7,140 bases of DNA from JBBQIY01 sp964618405. Its GTDB lineage: Bacteria > Verrucomicrobiota > Kiritimatiellia > RFP12 > UBA3636. The notes under the pieces are model-generated. The model saw only the letters and a list, made by a program, of their open reading frames with translations. It was not told the origin of the DNA and did not search any database. The translations under genes and the position numbers were made by a program. The stretch is from NCBI GenBank assembly GCA_964618405.1, contig CAZUAY010000200.1, positions 1 through 7,140 of the forward strand. Reading direction: 5' to 3'. Every line of letters begins with the position of its first letter. Position 1 is the stretch's first letter. This document shows, in pieces, positions 1 to 7,005 of the stretch.

Positions 1-1
1 G

Positions 2-1198
2 CTCGCTTCTAAAATAGGTATCCTCCAGCCCCGAAGTGGAATCGTCCACAGTGTTAATGAAGCCGTCGCGGTTGCGGAAGACATCGGATACCCGGTGCTG
101 ATAAGGCCTTCCTTTGTTCTCGGGGGCCGCGGCATGATCATCGTCTACAAGGAAGAGCAACTGCGCCGCTTTGTCGGGCAGGCCGTGGCGAATGCTGAAG
201 GCAAAGCCATCCTCATCGAGCGCTTCCTTGAAAATGCCGTCGAAATTGATATCGACTGCATATCGGACGGTAACATGACCGTCATCGGCGCTGTCCTCGA
301 ACACGTCGAACCCGCCGGATGCCATTCAGGAGACTCCGCTAGTATCATGCCACCGATGACACTTTCTGCGGAGATACTCGAAAAAATCCGCAACTACACC
401 TACGACTTCGCACGGGAATTGCACGTCTGCGGGCTGATGAACATGCAGCTCGCCGTTCAGAACGGAGAGGTCTACATGATCGAGGTCAACCCGCGAGCCT
501 CCCGAACCGTTCCGTTCGTCAGCAAGGCGATCGGCGTGCCGCTTGCGGGCCTCGCCGCGCTCTGCATGACGGGCAAGACGTTGACGGATCTCAAATTTAC
601 GAAGGAAGTGGCCCTGCCGTACGTCGCGGTAAAAGAAGCCGTCTTCCCGTTCGTGAAATTCCCGGGCGTGGACATCGTCCTGACACCGGAGATGAAGTCC
701 ACTGGCGAAGTCATGAGCATCGATAGGAATCGCGGCCTCGCCTACCTGAAGAGTCAGTTGGCATCCGGGAACAAACTTCCCCTGTCCGGCAACGTATTTG
801 TGTCGCTCAAGAACGAAGACAAGCCCAGATCGATCGAACTAATCCGGAGCCTCATCGACCTCGGCTACTCCGTGTATGCCACCTTGGGAACGTCAACGAT
901 GCTCTACGATGCCGGGATCAAAACACACGCCATATTCCGGATTTCACGTGGACGCCCCAATCTTCTCGACCTCCTCAGGGAGAAGGCCGTGCAGTGGATC
1001 ATCAACACCTCAGAGCCCGGCGAAGCGGCCATGGTGGATGAAGTGCTGATGCGATCCAAAGCCATCGCCAGCGGAATTCCCGTTACGACCACCGTGGAGG
1101 GCATGACGGCCGCCATCGAAGGACTGATCGAGAAGAAAGAATTCGGATCCTTTGAAGTCTGCAGCCTTCAGGAATACCATCGCCACCTAAAGGGATAG
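2..1198 (+). CDS. carB: Carbamoyl-phosphate synthase large subunit, C-terminal part (5' end outside window)
   Basis: CarB joins bicarbonate, glutamine-derived ammonia and two ATP into carbamoyl phosphate for pyrimidine and arginine synthesis, working in the cytoplasm with the glutaminase subunit CarA. The frame is open from base 2, well before the first ATG at 95, so the gene continues off the left edge. About 398 codons are present, against roughly 1,070 in full-length bacterial CarB. They cover most of the second (carbamoyl-phosphate) ATP-grasp domain and the whole C-terminal allosteric domain. Visible ATP-grasp motifs are RPSFVLGGRGM (about 107-139), HSGDSA (323-340) and the metal-binding EVNPRASRTVPFV (482-520). 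The MGS-like regulatory domain runs from about 794 to the end (YATLGTST, RGRPNLLDLL, WIINTSEPG). Against my memory of E. coli CarB, the allosteric lysine before GRP aligns with arginine here. It is the only gene on the + strand; carA is not in view. The family call is near certain. Confidence 0.97.
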   Translation, partial: LASKIGILQPRSGIVHSVNEAVAVAEDIGYPVLIRPSFVLGGRGMIIVYKEEQLRRFVGQAVANAEGKAILIERFLENAVEIDIDCISDGNMTVIGAVLEHVEPAGCHSGDSASIMPPMTLSAEILEKIRNYTYDFARELHVCGLMNMQLAVQNGEVYMIEVNPRASRTVPFVSKAIGVPLAGLAALCMTGKTLTDLKFTKEVALPYVAVKEAVFPFVKFPGVDIVLTPEMKSTGEVMSIDRNRGLAYLKSQLASGNKLPLSGNVFVSLKNEDKPRSIELIRSLIDLGYSVYATLGTSTMLYDAGIKTHAIFRISRGRPNLLDLLREKAVQWIINTSEPGEAAMVDEVLMRSKAIASGIPVTTTVEGMTAAIEGLIEKKEFGSFEVCSLQEYHRHLKG

Positions 1199-1253
1199 GA
1201 GTAGCCTAACTCTACGTAAGTGCTTGATTTCCCGCTTCTGGGTTCTGACTCCT

Positions 1254-1281
1254 GTGGGCGTCAAACTATTTTGATGCCCAC
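1254..1281 (+). terminator. Hairpin between convergent carB and the unknown gene; probable U-poor terminator
   Basis: A 12-bp stem (1254-1265 with 1270-1281) closes a 4-base loop (CTAT). It begins 56 bp after the carB stop and ends 25 bp before the stop codon of the convergent gene. In + strand RNA all 12 positions pair, one as G-U. In - strand RNA that position becomes an A-C mismatch, so the structure suits carB transcripts slightly better. No run of T follows on either strand, so it is not a textbook intrinsic terminator. It may block 3' exonuclease or act with Rho. The structure is seen directly; the function is inferred. Confidence 0.55.
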
Positions 1282-1306
1282 CCGTCACGACCCTGGCAGC
1301 GAACTG

Positions 1307-3373
1307 CTAGTGGTTCCATCCAACTGAGCGAGCAATCAAAACCGCGAGGATAATGAGGAGCAGGACGAGAAGAAATCGTTTGCTGCGTTTTTGTGGGGTT
1401 CCAGAAGCATCGCTGGGGTAGGCACGACGTTCGGTGAACTGGCGACGCAACTTTCGGGTCAGGCACATGCGCTGGTTGACCGCCCATCCGCACCCTTCGA
1501 GAATCGCACTCAAGTCTTGACGTGCAAGCTTGATAATACCGCCCAAAATGATGGGGCCGAGGATGACGAGGACGGCCACCAATGCGGAGTAGATCCGGCC
1601 CTTGATCGACATCTCGGAAAATGATTTCGACAAGACTGCAAAGCCCGAACCTAAGGCGGCGATGGAGATGCTAATGCTCATGAGGAGGGTGGCAGGCGAG
1701 GCAGGCGAGGCGGGTGCAGCGGCAGCAGGCGGCGCTCCGGCGATTGGCGCGGTTGTGATCTTGTCCGCGCTCTTCATGATGGCATCTTCTGCCGAAGTGG
1801 AAAGCCCTTCAATCTTTCCCATGATCATTTTTCCGACTTTGGCAAACGGCGCAATCACGGCTTCGATAAGACTAATCGGATTCTCAATAATTTGGGTGAT
1901 GATGGCATCATGCTCAAGGCCGTCGAGGCCGAAGAAAACGCCCCGCTTGCCGACATAAAGATTACCCCGCGTACCCGAGGTTGCGGGCATCGCCACGGTA
2001 AACGATTCCAAAGGATCTTGTCGGCTTTCGATCTTGAGATAGAGCGTGAAAATTCCACTCGTTTTGGCAACGACACTGTGCGCAGTGGGATCTGGCGTTT
2101 CCATCGCAAAATTGAACCATCGTCCATCAATTACCGCACTTCCGCGTTCAAACATGGCTCGTATTGCGGGTGAGTAAAATTCGCTCAACGAGACAAAGTT
2201 GTTAATAAACCGCAGAAGATTTCCGTGGAAAAGGATTAGTGTTTCCAGCTTCCCGAATGCCGCAACACTTCGTCCGACCTCCTTGTCTGCATCAATCAAG
2301 TTGACGGTATCATCAAAGAACGATCCATCACGCCATCTCGTCAGGTTCTCAAAGGGCAGAGTCTCCACGATGCCACCTTGTTTGGAAGCAAGATAAGCGC
2401 CGTATGGGGCGAGAATTGCTTTGACCTTCATCCAGTCTTCTTGTGAAGCTGATTCCATCTGAGTTCCGAGAACTTTGAAAAACACGTTATCTCGAATGGT
2501 CGCCATGTCACGCTTATAAATTGGGTTCACAGCCGGCCCAGATAACGGCAGGCGTCCCGTATCATCGGGGCGGGCGAGGGGAGCGAAATTGAGCGCGTCA
2601 CTGGCACTTTCCGCACCGGCGTTCGCTGCAAGATATTTGCTGGCATTCTCCGGATCGAAGTCCTTGAAACCGGCCAGCATGAAAAAGGTGTCGATCTGCG
2701 GCGCAACCTGCTGCGTCAATTCCCAAAGCGCATGCGTCTCATCGCCAAATGGCTTGATGTCAACGCCTGCTCGATCGCCTGTTTCTTTCCAGACAATGAA
2801 ATCTTCGATGGCTTGTTTGAAGGTCGAAATTTGTTCGAGCGAGATTCCGATCTTTCCACTCAGATCTGCACTTCCGCCCGTTGCGATGACCGCGGCAGCA
2901 ATGTAATCGGCTTGATCAACATCTTGGGCCGCTTCTGCCACAATAATACCATCGCCGTTTAAGGGCTTCATGCGAAGCTCGTCCATGCAGGTTCTGACCT
3001 GCTGGAGCGTCACGATCTCGGCAGACGACCCCGTTTGTTCTGCAACATAGTCCGCCGTGATAAGGAGCCCAGGGCCGTCGGGCGACTCTTTCCGGATCGA
3101 GCGTGTTTCGATCGCGTTAACGCCTTTGTCCATACCGCTGGTATCAGACAAGGTTTCCAAGCACCAACGAATAGCACCTCGTAGTTCATCGGTTCGAATG
3201 CGCCCATTGTTATCATAATCCAAAGCCCGGAGCAGTTGTGCATCGCATTTAAATGCCGTGATCGGTGCGCTGGTGACAGCCCAATGCGAATCATCGAGTT
3301 TCAACACATTAGGAATATCTTTTGCGGACCGAACAACGAGTTGGAAGGCTTTACCGTAGCGTTTAAATTTCAT
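1307..3373 (-). CDS. Unrecognised 688-residue protein with EF-hand-like loops and C-terminal membrane segments
   Basis: I do not recognise a named family. Residues 52-63 (DYDNNGRIRTDE) fit the EF-hand calcium loop at every key position: D1, D3, N5, G6, I8 and E12. Two weaker loops follow, near 137-148 (LNGDGI) and 168-179 (SADLSGKIGI), the second lacking the final acidic residue. The middle (about 185-540) is soluble-looking without a known motif. A proline/alanine-rich linker (541-562) leads to hydrophobic segments at about 562-582, 594-614 and 667-683. Between the last two is a basic stretch rich in K and R (about 616-652). There is no N-terminal signal peptide, so the EF-hand part probably stays in the cytoplasm and the protein is tail-anchored in the inner membrane. 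The ATG at 3373 is the first start and fits the hydrophilic N-terminus, but no Shine-Dalgarno sequence precedes it. It lies 146 bp behind tilS on the same strand and may be the last gene of that unit or independent. A calcium-linked membrane role is inference only. Confidence 0.88.
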   Translation of the reverse strand: MKFKRYGKAFQLVVRSAKDIPNVLKLDDSHWAVTSAPITAFKCDAQLLRALDYDNNGRIRTDELRGAIRWCLETLSDTSGMDKGVNAIETRSIRKESPDGPGLLITADYVAEQTGSSAEIVTLQQVRTCMDELRMKPLNGDGIIVAEAAQDVDQADYIAAAVIATGGSADLSGKIGISLEQISTFKQAIEDFIVWKETGDRAGVDIKPFGDETHALWELTQQVAPQIDTFFMLAGFKDFDPENASKYLAANAGAESASDALNFAPLARPDDTGRLPLSGPAVNPIYKRDMATIRDNVFFKVLGTQMESASQEDWMKVKAILAPYGAYLASKQGGIVETLPFENLTRWRDGSFFDDTVNLIDADKEVGRSVAAFGKLETLILFHGNLLRFINNFVSLSEFYSPAIRAMFERGSAVIDGRWFNFAMETPDPTAHSVVAKTSGIFTLYLKIESRQDPLESFTVAMPATSGTRGNLYVGKRGVFFGLDGLEHDAIITQIIENPISLIEAVIAPFAKVGKMIMGKIEGLSTSAEDAIMKSADKITTAPIAGAPPAAAAPASPASPATLLMSISISIAALGSGFAVLSKSFSEMSIKGRIYSALVAVLVILGPIILGGIIKLARQDLSAILEGCGWAVNQRMCLTRKLRRQFTERRAYPSDASGTPQKRSKRFLLVLLLIILAVLIARSVGWNH

Positions 3374-3519
3374 AATTTTAAAAGTTGAATTGTGAACTCA
3401 GTCTGTGGAAAAAAAGCTTTGTTGATAAGAGAAGTTGCTGGTCGCTAGTGGCTAGGCGCTAGTGAAATCGGTCAATTAGACCAAGAAAGCGACTGTTGAA
3501 TTGAATTTACTGGAGTGGG
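3374..3519. other. 146-bp spacer between tilS and the unknown gene, carrying repeats
   Basis: This gap between two same-strand genes holds no credible ORF. It contains a degenerate heptamer array (3434-3468), a 9-bp direct repeat GTTGAATTG at 3384-3392 and 3495-3503 enclosing that array, and a small inverted repeat GGTC/GACC at 3470-3482. The side next to the start of the unknown gene is AT-rich. On the - strand TTGACC (3470-3475) resembles a -35 box, but no -10 box sits at the right distance, so I do not call a promoter. Confidence 0.6.
3434..3468. repeat. Degenerate 7-bp tandem repeat, about five units (GTSGCTA type)
   Basis: Read on the + strand in steps of seven, the bases give GTTGCTG, GTCGCTA, GTGGCTA, GGCGCTA, GTGAAAT. 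The middle three units differ from each other at only one or two positions and the outer two are decayed. The array is wholly intergenic. Units of the same type recur at 7048-7082 and at the right window edge. The form resembles the heptanucleotide short tandem repeats described in cyanobacteria, though I do not claim a shared origin. Confidence 0.75.
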
Positions 3520-4959
3520 TTAGGGCGAGGAGGAGGAGAAGGCAAGGGTCAACTGAATAGACGGTTCTCCGGATTTGACGGCTGCGCTTTCGTCAACGGC
3601 GAAGCCGGGGAGCCAAAGGATTCGACCCTCCGGTTCGGCAAGCAAGAGAACCTCGTTACGCCTATCCCGGGGAATCTTTAAGTTGGTTAGAATGTCGGAA
3701 ATTTTTTGCGTGATGCCACTGCCTGTCGGAGAAATCCGGTCGCCAGGACAGGTGGCACGGAGAATGAGTTCTCGGGATTGGAAAGCGGAGGAGATGCTGC
3801 AGGCCAACGGCCATTCGAGCGGAGACGATCGTAGAGGGCGCTGTACAGATCCTCCATAAGAAACATGCAAATAGGTGTCGCCAGCACGCGCGGCAATGCG
3901 CAGCGGGCCGAGGACAGCGTCGGCTGTCGGCAAGGTGATTGAAAGCGAATCTGAGCATTCGGCTTCTGTCGATTCAGGGTCTGAAGCGATATGAACGATT
4001 TCGAGAAGACCGTTACATCGTGTTGCTTCCCACCCATCACCAATTGTCGCCTTAAGCGTTCCGCGTTCAGGTCCCGAACAAAGCGATTCGATCCGGCTGA
4101 CAGCCGTGAGTGTGACGCGTTCTGTCTCCAGTCCAGCATCAAAAAGCCACGCCACAATCATACGCCTGAGAATCGGTTGCGGCTGTGCCATCAGTCCTTC
4201 GACGTTCAGCGCTCCATTCGCGTTTCGACACACGCTGGATTTCTCCGCGGCGAGAGCATCGAGGAAATCGTTATCATCGCGAAATAAAGACATCGACCGA
4301 AGGGCGGACGTAAGAGCTTGAGGCCCCATGGCTTTCTCGAAGACCGTTACGACGCATTTGCGGATTCGGTTTCGTTGAATCTCGATATTCGCATTCGTTG
4401 CATCCTCGCGCCACGGTATCGACTCTGCCACAAGCCACGCACAGATTTCGGAATGGCGATGATGGAGGAGGGGACGGATCAGCGGAACGGTGCCAGCGGC
4501 TCCAGCGAGTTGGCGAATTCCGCCTGCGCCGCGGAGGCTTGTGCCTCGAGCCAAGCGCAAAAAAAGCGTTTCAATCTGATCGTCGGCCGTGTGCCCTGTT
4601 GCGATGGCAACACACGCTTCAGCACGGGCTGTTTTTTGAAAAAAGACGTGGCGGAGTCTGCGCGCTGCCATTTCTTCGGATTCGCCAGTCCGCTTGGCCA
4701 CTTGAGGAATGTCAGCTTTGTCGACAATGAAGCGCAGGCCGAGGGTTTCTGCCATCGCGCGCACGGCTTCAGCATCTGCGTCAGCTTCGGCTCCGCGGAT
4801 GCCATGATGGAAGTGGGCGACAAGCAACGGGTGGCGCGTGGGGTCACACGAGCGGTGGAGCAGGTTCAGCATCGCCATGGAATCGGCACCTCCTGAGACA
4901 GCGGCGAGAATCGCGCCATCGGGAATCTCAGGAAAAATAATGTGGAGTGCTGTAGGCAT
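3520..4959 (-). CDS. tilS: tRNA(Ile)-lysidine synthase
   Basis: TilS uses ATP and lysine to turn C34 of the CAU-anticodon isoleucine tRNA into lysidine, so that the tRNA reads AUA and is charged with isoleucine. From the ATG at 4959 the protein has 479 residues, slightly longer than E. coli TilS. The N-terminal PP-loop ATPase domain shows AVSGGADS (20-27), HFHHGIRG (49-56), TGHTADDQIET (121-131) and the family signature EDATNANIEIQRNRIR (185-200). A tRNA-recognition domain follows. The C-terminal TilS domain is visible as PGDRISPTGSGITQK (405-419) and GRILWLPGFAVDES (445-458). All expected parts are present and intact. An in-frame TTG at 4974 would add five residues (start, HSKS). I prefer the ATG because it gives the usual short lead into the PP-loop; neither start has a strong Shine-Dalgarno. 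The gene lies 84 bp behind pal and is probably co-transcribed with it. Confidence 0.96.
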   Translation of the reverse strand: MPTALHIIFPEIPDGAILAAVSGGADSMAMLNLLHRSCDPTRHPLLVAHFHHGIRGAEADADAEAVRAMAETLGLRFIVDKADIPQVAKRTGESEEMAARRLRHVFFQKTARAEACVAIATGHTADDQIETLFLRLARGTSLRGAGGIRQLAGAAGTVPLIRPLLHHRHSEICAWLVAESIPWREDATNANIEIQRNRIRKCVVTVFEKAMGPQALTSALRSMSLFRDDNDFLDALAAEKSSVCRNANGALNVEGLMAQPQPILRRMIVAWLFDAGLETERVTLTAVSRIESLCSGPERGTLKATIGDGWEATRCNGLLEIVHIASDPESTEAECSDSLSITLPTADAVLGPLRIAARAGDTYLHVSYGGSVQRPLRSSPLEWPLACSISSAFQSRELILRATCPGDRISPTGSGITQKISDILTNLKIPRDRRNEVLLLAEPEGRILWLPGFAVDESAAVKSGEPSIQLTLAFSSSSP

Positions 4960-4984
4960 GCTTTTCGAATGCAAAAGAGCGACA

Positions 4985-5003
4985 CTTCGGTTTTAGGCCG
5001 AAG
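4985..5003 (-). other. Small hairpin in the pal-tilS spacer, possible weak attenuator
   Basis: A 6-bp stem (CTTCGG at 4985-4990 with CCGAAG at 4998-5003) closes a 7-base loop. In the - strand transcript it is followed, eight bases on, by CTCTTTTGC, which overlaps the possible TTG start of tilS. The stem is short and the T run has only four bases after a gap, so termination would be partial at best. It could set the level of tilS relative to tolB-pal or affect tilS translation. The hairpin is seen; any role is inferred. Confidence 0.3.
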
Positions 5004-5043
5004 CGCCGCCATCTTTTATGAAGTGAAAGGAGAGCCGCTGAAC

Positions 5044-5598
5044 TTAGCGACGGTAGAACGAGAATTCGGCGCGACGATTTCTGGACCAAGCGCTTTCATC
5101 GTGTCCTGGATTGGCCGGATGCTCTTCGCCGAAGCTGGAGGTCTGAATGCGAGCAGCGGAAACGCCCATACCGATAAGCTGATCGCGAACGGATTGTCCG
5201 CGATATTCGCCCAGTGACATGTTGTATTCATTGGTGCCGCGCTCGTCGCAATGTCCTTCGATCACCAAAACGATTGCTGGGTTGATGCGGAGAAATTCGG
5301 CAACCGTGGCGATCTTTGACGCTTCGCCGCCAGGAATGGAGTAGGCATCGTAGTCAAAATAGACGGGGAGGAATTCACCTGCGTCGGTAACACGAGAGAG
5401 TGTCTCGAAACGCGTTCCGTCCATGGGAAGGTCGCCTTCAGCCCACGTGGAGTCCAGTATTGTGCCGTCACCGATGGTGTCGCTACCGTCTCCGTAAAGA
5501 GTGCCTTCGGTAGGCTTGGTGGATCGGCATCCTGTCATCGTTGCTGCAACGAACAAGAGCGCGACGCTTAGTTTGATGATTGATTTGTTTGAGAGCAT
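5044..5598 (-). CDS. pal: Peptidoglycan-associated lipoprotein Pal
   Basis: Pal is the outer-membrane lipoprotein of the Tol-Pal system; it binds peptidoglycan and is recruited by TolB. The protein has 184 residues. Its N-terminus is a lipoprotein signal: basic start, hydrophobic core (about 7-20), lipobox MTGC with the lipidated cysteine at 24. A Gly/Asp/Thr-rich linker leads to the OmpA-like domain (about 75-184), with FLPVYFDYD (77-84), IEGHCDERGTNEYN (113-126) and AWSRNRRAEF (170-179). D118 and R133 sit 15 residues apart, as do the Asp and Arg that hold diaminopimelate in characterised OmpA-like domains. Cys117 replaces the alanine of E. coli Pal. The frame stays open far upstream, into tolB on the same strand, but the signal peptide fixes the start at 5598. 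The leader just upstream is almost all A and G with only a weak AAGAAA. It sits 58 bp behind tolB in the classic tolB-pal order. Confidence 0.96.
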   Translation of the reverse strand: MLSNKSIIKLSVALLFVAATMTGCRSTKPTEGTLYGDGSDTIGDGTILDSTWAEGDLPMDGTRFETLSRVTDAGEFLPVYFDYDAYSIPGGEASKIATVAEFLRINPAIVLVIEGHCDERGTNEYNMSLGEYRGQSVRDQLIGMGVSAARIQTSSFGEEHPANPGHDESAWSRNRRAEFSFYRR

Positions 5599-5656
5599 TT
5601 TTCTTGTTTCTCTTTTGTTTTGCTTGCGTTTTCCGGGATTTCCGGGGTTGAGTATA

Positions 5657-6898
5657 TCAGCGGATTGGATTGTTAGTTCTCGACCAATAAGGTAGATACC
5701 AGTCACCTGATACGCTGAAAAGGTGTTGCATCGGATCGCCAAGCGTGTCGAGCACGACGAGCGAACGCTTGAAGTTAACGGTGCGCGTGCAGACAAGATG
5801 GCGTCCGTCGGGTGCCCATGACGGGTCTTCGTAGTCAGCGCCATCGTTAGGACTGACGAGCTTGGGATTCGTTGTACGAGGGTCGGACTTGGCGTCGATG
5901 GTGTAAATTTTGTAGCGTCCACCCGACCGGCCACAGAAGGCGATCTGGTTTTCGGGTCCCCACTCGGGTGCATAACCTTCGCGGATTTCTGGAGAATAGA
6001 TGGCGCGGCGGCCTTGTTTTGAATGAACGTCCATCGTATAAATGCGAGGAACCCGGCCTTCGTCGCTCACATAAACGAGACTGTTTCCATCAGGAGACCA
6101 CGAGGGACTTGACTCATTGATGGATTTGCTCGTCGTGATGCGCGTCAGCTTTCGCGTGGCCATATTCTGTACGTAAAGATCCACTCCGCCCGACTGTGAA
6201 AGAATGAGAGCCATAATGCTCCCATCGGGGGAGGCTACAGCACCTTGGTTCATGCCCGTATAGTTCGCAAGCACTTCTCGCCGTTTGGTGTTAAGATCGA
6301 CCTTGTAAACGGCAGGTGTCCCTGAAATCCACGACGTGTAGAGAAAAGAATTTTGGCCAGGGAGCCATGTTGGGGACATGCACAGCTTATTATCACTGGT
6401 AACCTGCTGGAGTCTGGCACCGTCTGCATCGCATACATAAACCTCAGAAGCGCGACCTCGGCGACCGACAAGAATGATTTTCGATGAGGCCATTGCTGTT
6501 TTCTCGGCAATTTTGGTCACGAGAAAATCACTAAGCGCATGTGCAGCATCGCGAACTTGAGCGTGCGAGGTACTTATCGACCAATTGACCTGACGCATTC
6601 CCGCTATCGATTTGCAGGTGACTTGTGCTGCCACGCCAGCTCCACCGGACTGGACTGTGCCATCAAGGACGACTGATGCACTTTGTGCTTCGACGGGTAT
6701 GAAGTAGCCTGAACGCGTCAGGTCGCTTTTTAAGACGGACAAAAACTCACGAGAAAGCGGTGAATTGTCTTGACGTAACGCAGCTAAACTGATGGTTTGT
6801 TTGCCTGCAAGCCCCGACGTGCCCGACACCGTGATATCAGCACCGGATGAGAAGGAAGCAAACAGAACGATAAGTGAAATAAACGCTACTCTGAACAT
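5657..6898 (-). CDS. tolB: Tol-Pal system periplasmic protein TolB
   Basis: TolB is a periplasmic beta-propeller that binds Pal and, in proteobacteria, TolA and colicins, switching Pal between TolB-bound and peptidoglycan-bound states. The protein has 413 residues, close to the 430 of E. coli TolB. A Sec signal peptide is clear (MFRVAFISLIVLFASFSSGA, cleavage near residue 18-20). The N-terminal domain runs to about 135 (LKSDLTRSGYF, 57-65). The propeller blades show PD40-type repeats: SPTWLPG (175-181), ASPDGS (222-227), SPSWSPDG (264-271), APEWGPE (310-316) and DPSWAPDG (358-365). The last strand is YLPYWS (401-406). No key part is missing. The ATG at 6898 gives the natural signal peptide; an AAGG 11 bases upstream is a weak Shine-Dalgarno. 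It is the first visible gene of the - strand unit. The tolQRA genes are not in the window and may lie beyond the right edge or elsewhere. Confidence 0.95.
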   Translation of the reverse strand: MFRVAFISLIVLFASFSSGADITVSGTSGLAGKQTISLAALRQDNSPLSREFLSVLKSDLTRSGYFIPVEAQSASVVLDGTVQSGGAGVAAQVTCKSIAGMRQVNWSISTSHAQVRDAAHALSDFLVTKIAEKTAMASSKIILVGRRGRASEVYVCDADGARLQQVTSDNKLCMSPTWLPGQNSFLYTSWISGTPAVYKVDLNTKRREVLANYTGMNQGAVASPDGSIMALILSQSGGVDLYVQNMATRKLTRITTSKSINESSPSWSPDGNSLVYVSDEGRVPRIYTMDVHSKQGRRAIYSPEIREGYAPEWGPENQIAFCGRSGGRYKIYTIDAKSDPRTTNPKLVSPNDGADYEDPSWAPDGRHLVCTRTVNFKRSLVVLDTLGDPMQHLFSVSGDWYLPYWSRTNNPIR

Positions 6899-6907
6899 GA
6901 ATAAATA

Positions 6908-6951
6908 GGCCTTAAATAAAATAATTCCACACCTAACTGAAGACGGCCTTA
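6908..6951. repeat. 7-bp direct repeat GGCCTTA in the tolB leader
   Basis: GGCCTTA occurs at 6908-6914, just before the tolB start codon, and at 6945-6951, overlapping the edge of the predicted -10 box. The centres are 37 bp apart. It could be a binding site pair for a regulator or chance; nothing else in the window settles this. Confidence 0.25.
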
Positions 6952-6980
6952 CTATAGCATAGCGGAGTAAAGTGATGCAA
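6951..6980 (-). promoter_or_regulatory. Predicted sigma70-type promoter for tolB-pal-tilS
   Basis: On the - strand, TTGCAT (6975-6980) and TATAGT (6951-6956) are separated by 18 bases. The -10 box matches the TATAAT consensus at five of six positions; the -35 matches TTGACA at only three. Transcription would start near 6944, giving a leader of about 45 bases before the tolB ATG. Placement and the strong -10 support it; the weak -35 limits confidence. Confidence 0.5.
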
Positions 6981-7005
6981 GAGCATTATGAAGACCGCGG
7001 GTAAT

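Noticed and set aside
95..97. ATG at 95 as the start of a short carB-like gene
   Set aside because: The frame is open and CarB-like from base 2 (GYPVLIRPSFVLGGRG spans this codon), so the ATP-grasp domain is simply cut by the window edge.
1602..1958. A + strand frame of 118 codons opposite the unknown gene, hydrophobic in parts
   Set aside because: Its hydrophobic and alanine-rich look is the complement of the linker and membrane segments of the - strand protein. There is no start signal and no motif.
3453..3475. A promoter for the unknown gene starting from TTGACC at 3470-3475
   Set aside because: No -10-like hexamer lies 16-18 bases downstream on the - strand; that position falls inside the heptamer array.
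3511..3545. The GAGGAGGAGGAGAAGG purine run at the 3' end of tilS as a regulatory or repeat element
   Set aside because: It encodes the final serine-rich residues of TilS on the - strand and is too short and too coding-constrained to call separately.
4318..4896. A 192-codon open frame on the + strand inside tilS, together with several others antisense to tilS
   Set aside because: It lies fully opposite a gene with intact TilS motifs, its translation shows no recognisable fold or motif, and no ribosome-binding site precedes it. Long antisense frames are expected opposite GC-rich coding sequence.
5599..5973. The 125-codon upward extension of the pal reading frame into tolB
   Set aside because: The extension is Ser/Thr/Arg-rich without motif, overlaps the well-supported end of tolB, and would bury the clear lipoprotein signal peptide that begins at 5598.
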